The translations under genes and the position numbers were made by a program. This document shows positions 1-5,548 of a stretch of DNA of 8,171 nt, in pieces. How positions within the stretch are numbered: the first letter of the stretch is position 1; each line of letters begins with the position of its first letter. The DNA is from Verrucomicrobiales bacterium (GTDB lineage Bacteria > Verrucomicrobiota > Verrucomicrobiia > Verrucomicrobiales > Verrucomicrobiaceae), in contig DNXB01000070.1 in assembly GCA_003506995.1 (NCBI GenBank), positions 12,134-20,304 of the forward strand. Direction: 5' to 3'. The notes beneath the pieces are model-generated. The model was given only the letters and a program-made list of their open reading frames with translations, did not search any database and was not told the origin of the DNA.

Positions 1-1645
1 GGATGTGCAGGGGCTTGTTGTACTCGGCCGCGTTGTGCAGCGGTGTGTAGCCCGCCTTGTCCCGCGCGTTGACGTCGGCACCGGCATTGAGAAGGAGCTG
101 GGTGATCTCGACCGAATCGTAGCGGACGGCTTCATGCAGAAGGGTGCTGTCATGATGGCTGCGCAGGTTCACTGGCATGCCTGCCTCCACCAGCAGGCGG
201 GCAATCTCGGCATGCCCCTTTTTGACCGCCACCGTCAAAGGCTCGTCCGTCTGAGTGAGCCGGGCGCGGTCCTTCACGGCAGCGAGAAGTGTCTGTGCCG
301 TTTTGTATTGACCGTCTTTGCAGGCGAGCGCAAGAGCCGACAGGTATTCGCCGGCCTTGAACAAGGGATCGGCCCCGGCTTCGAGGAGCAAACGGATGGT
401 TTCCGGCTGCTCTGCCAGGATGGCCGAGGCCAGCGCCTGGAGGCCGTCCATGTCAGGCAGGTCCGCTTTGGCTCCCCATCGTAGAAGCGCCTTCACGGCA
501 TCCGGGGTGTCAGACATGGCGGCGAAGGACAAAGCTGAGCCGCCGCCATCCCTCGGGTGGTTGATGTTGACGCCGGATTCGACGAGGAGCCTGGCGATCT
601 CAAGATGCCGAGATTGCTTTTCAGGAGGCACATCGTACGCCAGCAAGTTTCCGGGTTCCACCGAGATGCCGGAGCTCATCAAGGCTGCGAACCACGGTTC
701 GAGCCCCTTCCCGGCGGAGGAAAGTCCGCCCGGTTTTTTTTGCGGTGTGATTTCGCCCGTCCCTCCGAGCACGAGGTCTGCGGCTTCCGCGACGGCGGCG
801 GCCTCCATGGCCGACTTTTTCACCTGATCTTTGATCATGTCCATCATGACCGGAAACCTGATCATCACTTTTTTAATGCCGCGATAGGAGGCGGCGGTCA
901 CGCATATTTCCAGAAGTTCATTGAACTCCTCATCGCGTGACGGCTTGATCTTGAACTGAAGCAGCAGCCGGGCGGCGTCCACATCGGCATGGTTGTAGGC
1001 GAAGTGGAGCGCCGAGTTGCCAGTGCGGTCCCGCGCATTCACATCCGCGCCCGCTTCGAGGAGGAGCTTCATGAGAGGCAGGTGATCCTGCTTTGCCGCC
1101 AGCAGCAGAGCGGTGAGTCCGAGATCGTTGTGCGCGGTGAGGAGAGCCGGGCTGGCGGTGATCAAGGCATTCACCTTGGGCAGATCGGCAGCCGCAACGG
1201 CCTCAAACAACTCCTGCGCTCCGCTGACCTTGGGAGTGAAGGTCTGGATGACGTGCGCCACCCAGGCCCTGGCCAGTTTTGCGGGAGTCTGGGAGAGCCA
1301 ATTGAGGGCGTTGCGGTCAGCGCCGCTCTCCAGCAGCAGTCGGCATGCCTCCTCGCTGCCGGCCTTGGCGGCGTAGTGCAGCGGCGTCATGTCATCAAAG
1401 CCCTTCGCGTTGACCGCCGCGCCTGCTTTGAGAAGCGTCTGGATGATTTCCACCTGGCCTTTCAAAGCGGCGAGATGCAGCGGCAGATCTCCAGCCTTGT
1501 CCTTTTGGTGGATCACGTTGCGGTCCTGATTGATGAGCTTGAGCACGGTGGCGGAATCTCCCCGCTCCACCGCGTCATGAATCTCCGCAGACACCAGCAT
1601 GCCGGTGAGGGCGACAAAGAGGAACGGAATCAACGGGCGGTTCAT
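1..1645 (-). CDS. Secreted ankyrin-repeat protein, C-terminus beyond window
   Basis: The reading frame is open for 548 codons from ATG at 1645 to the left edge, so the gene is partial. The first 20 residues form a signal peptide (MNRPLIPFLFVALTGMLVSA), which suggests export to the periplasm or cell surface. Ankyrin repeats follow, with the usual TPLHxAA and LLxxGADVNARD signatures: about residues 50-115, 174-235 and 345-548. Residues 236-344 are not ankyrin-like: they are Lys/Met-rich, then Ala-rich, and may form a helical insert that splits the array. Ankyrin arrays bind protein partners and have no catalytic role of their own; the partner cannot be read from the sequence. No Shine-Dalgarno precedes the ATG (a TTTCTTTCTTCC stretch lies there). 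The gene begins 33 bases after the small upstream gene and is probably co-transcribed with it. A run of eight A residues on the coding strand (734-741) is in frame here. Confidence 0.9.
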   Translation of the reverse strand, partial: MNRPLIPFLFVALTGMLVSAEIHDAVERGDSATVLKLINQDRNVIHQKDKAGDLPLHLAALKGQVEIIQTLLKAGAAVNAKGFDDMTPLHYAAKAGSEEACRLLLESGADRNALNWLSQTPAKLARAWVAHVIQTFTPKVSGAQELFEAVAAADLPKVNALITASPALLTAHNDLGLTALLLAAKQDHLPLMKLLLEAGADVNARDRTGNSALHFAYNHADVDAARLLLQFKIKPSRDEEFNELLEICVTAASYRGIKKVMIRFPVMMDMIKDQVKKSAMEAAAVAEAADLVLGGTGEITPQKKPGGLSSAGKGLEPWFAALMSSGISVEPGNLLAYDVPPEKQSRHLEIARLLVESGVNINHPRDGGGSALSFAAMSDTPDAVKALLRWGAKADLPDMDGLQALASAILAEQPETIRLLLEAGADPLFKAGEYLSALALACKDGQYKTAQTLLAAVKDRARLTQTDEPLTVAVKKGHAEIARLLVEAGMPVNLRSHHDSTLLHEAVRYDSVEITQLLLNAGADVNARDKAGYTPLHNAAEYNKPLHI

Positions 1646-1678
1646 AGGCGTGGAAGAAAGAAAGACATGAAGGCAGGC

Positions 1679-2062
1679 TCAGCGGCTTTGCGGAATTCGA
1701 TAAAGAGCGGACGGATTGGAGAAGGGCTCGAAGCCAGCGGTGTCGGTGCTGGTGCTAACTCCCCAGATGGGCGTCATGCCTGAACACACGGGCATTCCCT
1801 CCCATGCCTCGCGTTCGCGCTGGTAATCGAGCGCCTGCATGCGCCGGTCCATGGCCGTGTTATAGCTTTTGCCCGTCCTGGATTCGCAGGAAGGGAACAG
1901 ATGCAATACGGCGACCCCGCATATCACCCACGCCACCTGAAGCGCATGTTTGCGAGTGTTCTGCCTTGACTGGTATCGGAGCCGACGGGGAACTGAGACT
2001 GTCCTGACTCCTGGTGGCGCGAGGATGAACGAGGTGCTGTGCATGGTGTGAAGCGGGTTCAT
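1679..2062 (-). CDS. Small hypothetical protein with a possible lipoprotein signal
   Basis: This 127-codon frame is not recognisable as a known family. A hydrophobic stretch at residues 40-58 ends in LFPSC (C59), a weak lipobox because Phe and Pro occupy positions -3 and -2. The C-terminal half (residues 60-127) is polar, with a basic/acidic patch (MDRRMQALDYQRERE) and a Trp-, Ser- and Pro-containing tail. Codons in this half are GC-rich at the third position, as in real genes here; the first 35 residues look less coding. The annotated ATG at 2062 places an unusually long basic segment before the hydrophobic stretch, so a later start such as GTG at codon 43 is possible, though that would shorten the hydrophobic stretch. 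The frame is open further upstream into the decayed lipoprotein copy. It ends 33 bases before the ankyrin gene. Confidence 0.55.
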   Translation of the reverse strand: MNPLHTMHSTSFILAPPGVRTVSVPRRLRYQSRQNTRKHALQVAWVICGVAVLHLFPSCESRTGKSYNTAMDRRMQALDYQREREAWEGMPVCSGMTPIWGVSTSTDTAGFEPFSNPSALYRIPQSR

Positions 2063-2066
2063 ACGT

Positions 2067-2315
2067 TCATATGAAAAACGGCGCGGAAGATTGCAGATGA
2101 AAAGCGATGAAACTTCTTCGGTATTTACCCGGATGGATGAGCTGGCTTCCGATTTGGAGATCAGTGGTTTGATTTAGACCTCCACGCCGTAGCAGCAGAT
2201 TAGGATGCTTTGGCAGCAACGTTTGTCTTCCGGCGTTTGAGCAGTTGGTCAATGCCAGGCGGAGGCAGACTGCGCCGACTGGAAGTGGTTGAATGGATGG
2301 TTGGCTGTATCTCAT
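2067..2315 (-). pseudogene. Decayed third tandem copy of the OstA-like lipoprotein family
   Basis: From ATG at 2315 the first 43 residues align with the neighbouring lipoprotein at 3075-2386: both have IQPL near residues 8-11, a hydrophobic segment ending at a cysteine at residue 25 (LALTNC here, MTLVSC there), and KHPNLLLR. The DNA is also close, with about 23 of 25 bases matching across the LLLR region. After LLLR the frame is lost: the paralogue's KLLISEAD is matched by KPLISKSEA one frame over, which puts a small indel near 2170-2187. The remaining in-frame tail (to the TGA at 2067-2069) has no family similarity, and the OstA-like C-terminal region is absent. The sequence just upstream also resembles the tail of the 3833-3072 gene (NPRTRKA versus NPRTEEFA), so the duplication included the gene junction. 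Confidence 0.7.
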
Positions 2316-2385
2316 GATTGGAACAGTTTGGGTTATCGTCTGGCAGGCTTTTCGAGTGCGCGGATTGAGAAGAGAGGTTGAATGG

Positions 2386-3075
2386 CTATTCCCCGGAGCT
2401 GTATTCCAGGATGCAGCGGGCAAGATCGATTCGCGTCAAGCCGAAGTCACTGATTCCAGGAGCGTAGGATGCTGATACCGAGACTCGGCCCTTCAAGATG
2501 ATTTCCTTGGTGGCCGCGCGGTAATGAATCTCTTCAGCACGGCAATAGTAGGAGCCGTGCTGGTCACTCACATCGATCCGGGCATCGCCCACAGCGCGGG
2601 CTAGTTCGATGCCATGGCCGGTTTTGGCGGATCGATAGCGTATCTCGTTTCCTGAAAGTTTGATTTGTGGGCAGCTTCCGTCCGACAAGGTGTGACGCTC
2701 GGGATCTTCAATCGCAGACCAAAAAATCTGAGGGTCTCCTCCCAGCGCCCAAACCATGGCATCGCTGATCAAATGAAAGCACAAAGGAATGCAAGGAAGC
2801 ACCAGGACTGCCGCAGATGCCTCAGATGTCTTCAGTGCTTTTTTCCCTACGCGGCTCATTGTGGCATGCATCCTCCTTCCGCCTTGAAGATCCGCTTCGG
2901 AGATCAGAAGTTTGCTGCTCACGTTTTCGGGGCGTAGCAGCAGATTGGGATGCTTTGTTTTGAGGGGAGCGGTTCCGCCGGTGTTGCCTGGCTGCGTTGA
3001 GCAGCTCACCAGTGTCATACAGAGGAAGGCCGCGCCGGCCTGCAGCGGTTGAATGGTTGTTTGGCGGTGTTTCAT
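2386..3075 (-). CDS. Lipoprotein with OstA/LptA-like C-terminal domain (tandem copy 2)
   Basis: 229 residues. A lipoprotein signal ends in LVSC with the acceptor Cys at residue 25. A family motif follows at 41-64 (KHPNLLLR, then LLISEADLQ), then a second hydrophobic segment at about 86-110 that could span or associate with a membrane. Residues 136-226 hold a beta-rich region: GDARIDV, then GSYYCRAEEIHYRAATKEII and LKGRVSV. This spacing resembles the repeated strand unit of the OstA/LptA/LptC fold, which carries lipopolysaccharide across the periplasm in Gram-negatives; the resemblance is by eye and the function is not established. The C-terminal region aligns without gaps to the 253-residue neighbour, with GSYYCRA at 174-180 in both. 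The ATG at 3075 overlaps the TGA of the upstream gene as ATGA, implying translational coupling. No other Shine-Dalgarno is evident. Confidence 0.85.
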   Translation of the reverse strand: MKHRQTTIQPLQAGAAFLCMTLVSCSTQPGNTGGTAPLKTKHPNLLLRPENVSSKLLISEADLQGGRRMHATMSRVGKKALKTSEASAAVLVLPCIPLCFHLISDAMVWALGGDPQIFWSAIEDPERHTLSDGSCPQIKLSGNEIRYRSAKTGHGIELARAVGDARIDVSDQHGSYYCRAEEIHYRAATKEIILKGRVSVSASYAPGISDFGLTRIDLARCILEYSSGE

Positions 3076-3833
3076 GGCTTCAACATGTTGGGTTGAATCA
3101 TGGCAAACTCCTCCGTTCGCGGATTGGAGTGCAGAGGGGTGGTCTTTTCATGGGAACTGTATTCCAGGATGCCGCGAGAAAGATCGACGCGGGTGAGTCC
3201 GAAGTCACGGATGCCAGGAGCATGGGCCGCCGACACCGAGGCGCGTCCGTTCAGGATGATCTCATTGGTCGCCGCCCGGTAGTGAATCTCGTCGGCACGG
3301 CAATAATAGGAGCCAAAACGGTCGATCACGTCGATGCGGGCGTTTCCGCGCACGCGGGCGATCTGGACATCCTTCCCGTTCTTCAAAGGAACGTAGCGGA
3401 TTTCAGCTCCGGACAGCTTGATCTGACAATCAGGAGAAGGTGAGAACGTGCGTGACCTCAGGGACGGCTCAACGAAGAGTTCTGGCATGTTTGTCGGCCA
3501 GTGCATTTCGGGTGATCCCACACCTGCATAAATGCCGCCAGCCACTAAGAAAGACATGATGACGACCGCCCCAGTGGCTATCAGAGCGGCGTCCAAGGTT
3601 CTTGCGACCGAAAGAGACCGGTTCTTCACACGCAGGTTTTTGGAGTTCTGAAGCTCAGCGTCAGAAATCATGCGGGACGGGCTCACCCGAACCGACTGGA
3701 GCAAGAGAGCAGGATGGCGGGTTGTGGATGTAAGTTTATGGCTTTCACGAGACGAGGAGCAGGAGGACAGGGAGAGGATGAGGATCGCGGTGATCGAAGA
3801 CCGGGTGATCTTGGTGATGAGGCATGGTTTCAT
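3072..3833 (-). CDS. Lipoprotein with OstA/LptA-like C-terminal domain (tandem copy 1)
   Basis: 253 residues. The signal peptide ends in the lipobox LSSC with the acceptor Cys at residue 25, so outer- or inner-membrane anchoring facing the periplasm is expected. The family motif is at 40-63 (RHPALLLQ, then MISDAELQN). A strongly hydrophobic segment lies at about 81-105. A beta-rich OstA-like region spans 136-226 (GNARIDV, GSYYCRADEIHYRAATNEII, LNGRASV, then DFGLTRVDLSRGILEYSS). A 27-residue tail absent from the downstream paralogue follows. The start at 3833 is supported by the identical leader and start-codon arrangement at 8092 and by the conserved Cys25 spacing. The leader directly upstream carries two stem-loops. 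The gene overlaps the next paralogue by four bases. LptA-like handling of an envelope glycolipid is possible but is only inferred from the fold resemblance. Confidence 0.85.
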   Translation of the reverse strand: MKPCLITKITRSSITAILILSLSSCSSSRESHKLTSTTRHPALLLQSVRVSPSRMISDAELQNSKNLRVKNRSLSVARTLDAALIATGAVVIMSFLVAGGIYAGVGSPEMHWPTNMPELFVEPSLRSRTFSPSPDCQIKLSGAEIRYVPLKNGKDVQIARVRGNARIDVIDRFGSYYCRADEIHYRAATNEIILNGRASVSAAHAPGIRDFGLTRVDLSRGILEYSSHEKTTPLHSNPRTEEFAMIQPNMLKP

Positions 3834-3912
3834 AGGATGATGTGGGATGATTCATCGCGGTATGAGCACCGCTTGATTCCCTACCTCCGGAATGGCCGCC
3901 AAAGGTTACAGG
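3828..3912. repeat. Direct repeat, copy A: leader of lipoprotein gene
   Basis: The 82 bases at 3831-3912 recur at 8090-8171 with a single mismatch (T at 3878, C at 8137); three further T bases to the left also match. In both copies the repeat begins at the start codon of an OstA-family lipoprotein gene and covers its entire upstream leader. In copy A it also covers the last codon and the TAA of the small upstream gene. The right copy reaches the window edge, so its true length is unknown. The coding regions following the two copies have diverged far more than the leader, so the leader is either under selection, recently converted, or recently moved. Confidence 0.95.
3857..3893 (-). promoter_or_regulatory. 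Two adjacent stem-loops in the lipoprotein leader (copy A)
   Basis: On the coding strand, ATTCC and GGAAT (3893-3876) can form a 5-bp stem with an 8-base loop, GGAGGTAG. Two bases further on, GCGGT and ACCGC (3872-3857) form a 5-bp stem with a 6-base loop. The GGAGG in the first loop is the only Shine-Dalgarno-like sequence near the gene, but it lies about 45 bases before the ATG, too far for ordinary use. The only base that differs between the two leader copies (3878) changes a T-A pair to a G.T wobble, so the stem is kept in RNA. A regulatory RNA or protein-binding role is an inference; both stems are short. The equivalent element is at 8116-8152. Confidence 0.4.
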
Positions 3913-4211
3913 CCATCCTTGATTTCCACACGACTGCCAAAAGCATCCTCCTGACGGATGGCTTGTTCGCGTGTCAGCACCTTGAAGTTTGACCAGGAAA
4001 TCGAACCATCCTCGCCTAGCACTCCCCGCATGCTGGCAACGATGGTCGCCTCCATCGGCATGTCTGAGAGTCCTTTCCGGCCGGAGGTCAGGCAGACGAG
4101 AAATGCATTGGTAGAAGCTCTTCGGCCCCCTTGTCTGGCTCCACATCAATCGTGAATCCGTCAGGGTAAGCTGTGCGCCTAAAATCGACTTCGTTATATA
4201 GGGTGGCTCAT
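3906..4211 (-). pseudogene. Small hypothetical gene (about 101 aa) with two compensating frameshifts
   Basis: ATG at 4211 overlaps the TGA of the TPR gene as ATGA, the same coupling seen at 3072-3075. That frame stops after five codons, but one frame over a protein-like stretch follows (YNEVDFRRTAYPDGFTIDV, then EPDKG). Beyond the GGGGG run near 4126-4130 sense returns in the original frame: STNAFLVCLTSGRKG, MEATIVASMRGVLGEDGS, ISWSNFKVLTREQAIRQED, and a TAA at 3908-3906. ATG-to-stop length is 306 bases, divisible by three, so one extra base near 4198-4205 and one missing base near the G run would restore a gene of about 101 residues. I recognise no family and see no signal peptide. Its end lies inside the 82-base repeat. 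It could be a decayed gene or a gene broken by sequencing errors. Confidence 0.5.
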
Positions 4212-4918
4212 TTACGCTTTGGCGCGGTGTAGCGTACTTTGAAAACAAAGTCTTCGAGTTCGCGTGATTTAGCGCGGGCGCGATCAGCTTCCGCGTAGTC
4301 GCCCGTAGCAGCGAGAGCTAGGGCATAGACATCCCATAAGGCGAAGTGACCGGGTTGGAGATTGATTGATTTTTTGGCCGCCGTGAGCGCCCCGGTTTTG
4401 TCCCCGGTTCTCAGGAGGACGTAGCTTAAAGTTCCCCAGGCGGCGGCGAGTTGCGGAAACCGCGCGGTGAGATCCTGGAAGAAGCGCAGCGTGGCCTGGT
4501 TATCGCCTTTAGCTTCCACAAGCAGGCCAAGCATGAGATGGCTATGCGCGAACTGCGGGGCGATGCGTAGGCTCTCACGAAGGTGCATTTCCGCCTCCTT
4601 CTTGTCGGCCAAGGCTATACACGCTGAACCCAGACGCTCCATGATCACGGGATTGTCCGGATGGCGTCCCAACGCCGCCCGGATATGGGGAATGGTGGCG
4701 GCCACTTCGCCGACGCTGTCTAGCCGTGCCGCTTCGGTCATGGAGGTGTCGTCCAGTAATTCGAGATCCCACTTTGAGCCAGCCCAGCCTGCGGGGTTTG
4801 GAAGGGGCTTGGTGGCAGCACGAGCCTGGGCTAAAAGGTTACGGAGAGAATCTTCGGGTGTGAAGAAATTGATCTTATGAATCCCGACGCCGGTCACTCT
4901 GAAACAGAGCCCTGACAC
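4208..4918 (-). CDS. TPR-containing 3' portion of the pseudo-protease gene, open as an independent frame
   Basis: This is the longest uninterrupted start-to-stop part of the broken gene, beginning at GTG 4918 (236 residues). The same frame stays open upstream to the G9 run at 5142-5150 with convincing protease-fold coding sequence but no ATG or GTG, so the GTG is probably an internal codon rather than a real start. It contains the end of the trypsin-like fold (residues 1-20) and five TPR-like helix pairs at about 57-226, with the usual small and aromatic spacing (for example ERLGSACIALADKKEAEMHL and FALWDVYALALAATGDYAEA). TPR arrays mediate protein-protein contacts. Without the upstream part it would lack a signal peptide and stay in the cytoplasm. 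Confidence 0.5.
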   Translation of the reverse strand: MSGLCFRVTGVGIHKINFFTPEDSLRNLLAQARAATKPLPNPAGWAGSKWDLELLDDTSMTEAARLDSVGEVAATIPHIRAALGRHPDNPVIMERLGSACIALADKKEAEMHLRESLRIAPQFAHSHLMLGLLVEAKGDNQATLRFFQDLTARFPQLAAAWGTLSYVLLRTGDKTGALTAAKKSINLQPGHFALWDVYALALAATGDYAEADRARAKSRELEDFVFKVRYTAPKRK

Positions 4919-5141
4919 ATGACCGTCCCTGGTGATCGCAGGCGCGCCGTCGAGACCAAGTTTGTCCGGAGCCAGTACGGCAAACCAGCAGTCCTGAAAC
5001 CCCGTGCCGGTCAGATCGATTTCGCAGCCGCGGGCGGCGAGAATGCCGTCAGCGGCCTTGATGCAAGCGCCGCCGCCATTGTAGAGGACAACGCAGGGCT
5101 CGCCGTTGCTTGCAGCCTCCTTACGGACCGGGAGCCAGGCC

Positions 5142-5150
5142 GGGGGGGGG
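5142..5150. repeat. G9 homopolymer causing a frameshift (C9 in coding sense)
   Basis: Nine G on the plus strand read as nine C in the gene. With eight, the frame carrying NYNLAVLTTGKPPP continues as AWLPVRKEAASNG into the TPR part; with nine it terminates at the TAA at 5123-5121. Such tracts are typical slipped-strand sites, and also typical sequencing-error sites. Confidence 0.85.
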
Positions 5151-5303
5151 CTTTCCCGTGGTCAGCACGGCCAGATTATAATTTTGATCGGTGGCCACCA
5201 GTTTTGCCCCTGAAAGTCTTTGTCCTGCCTCTGTGACCACAGTCACGTCTTTGGCGCGTGCCAGATTGGTGGCACTCGTGACGACCAGCCCGTCTTCCGT
5301 GGC

Positions 5304-5311
5304 AAAAAAAA
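5304..5311. repeat. A8 homopolymer causing a frameshift (T8 in coding sense)
   Basis: Eight A on the plus strand read as eight T in the gene. With seven, DFAVSGFF continues as ATEDGLVVTSATN, the expected trypsin-fold strand pair; with eight the frame diverges into low-sense sequence. Confidence 0.8.
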
Positions 5312-5519
5312 CCGGAGACTGCGAAGTCGTTCCCGGTCTCAACGGTGACGGCTGCCAGCCGCGTCTTGCTCACGACATTGTCGGATAGCCAGTCAATATC
5401 CGCAGCGGTGGCAGAAGCGGCGTAGAGCAGCATTAGTAGGGAGCGGATCATGGTCTAAATTTTAAAAAGTTGTGTTTCTTGGATACTTCAGAGTTCGGAC
5501 TGTATGCTATAAAAGAAAC

Positions 5520-5548
5520 AGCCAGAAACCAGTTTGATTTGAAGCCGG
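5520..5548 (-). terminator. Weak possible terminator after the Sel1-POTRA gene
   Basis: Directly after the stop codon the coding strand reads AACCGG, a 12-base spacer, then CTGGTT, which can pair over six positions (one wobble), followed by a T-rich stretch (TTTCTTTTATAG). The loop is long and the T run is interrupted, so termination is uncertain. The remaining intergenic bases to 5452 are AT-rich (TTTTTAAAATTTAG just before the next ATG) and could hold a promoter, but no clean -35/-10 pair is seen. Confidence 0.2.

Larger units (their letters stand above)
4208..5451 (-). pseudogene. Secreted trypsin-like pseudo-protease fused to TPR repeats, two homopolymer frameshifts
   Basis: Three frames join into one protein of 413 residues if one base is removed from each of two runs: A8 at 5304-5311 and G9 at 5142-5150. 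Residues 1-17 are a signal peptide (MIRSLLMLLYAASATAA). Residues 26-180 match the HtrA-like trypsin-fold layout: SGFFATEDGLVVTSATN where active enzymes have SGFIxxxDGxIxTNxHV, QNYNLAVL in place of DxxxDLAVL, and GLDGAPAI in place of GNSGGP. All three catalytic positions (His, Asp, Ser) are therefore replaced (Thr/Asn, Asn, Asp), so the domain should be non-proteolytic, perhaps a binding module. Residues 234-403 hold about five TPR units. The gene follows the POTRA gene by 97 bases and overlaps the small gene downstream by ATGA. As written, translation from 5451 would stop early. No Shine-Dalgarno precedes the ATG. Confidence 0.75.

Noticed and set aside
5..1783. Several plus-strand open frames of 87-264 codons across the first 1.8 kb
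   Set aside because: They are antisense to the ankyrin gene, lack recognisable domains, and arise because the GC-rich minus-strand gene leaves the opposite frames open.
3745..4248. Minus-strand 167-codon frame spanning the small gene, the leader and the start of the lipoprotein gene
   Set aside because: It crosses the end of the TPR gene, the 82-base leader and the start of a well supported lipoprotein gene, and its protein is His/Pro/Arg-rich with no plausible fold; better peptides exist in the other frames.
4919..5236. Plus-strand 105-codon frame over the pseudo-protease region
   Set aside because: It is antisense to the protease-fold coding sequence, which is supported by motifs in three joined minus-strand frames.
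734..5311. A shared GCAAAAAAAACCGG 14-mer, seen on the minus strand in the ankyrin gene and the plus strand in the pseudo-protease gene
   Set aside because: It is read in opposite senses relative to the two genes and is mostly homopolymer, so shared function is unlikely.
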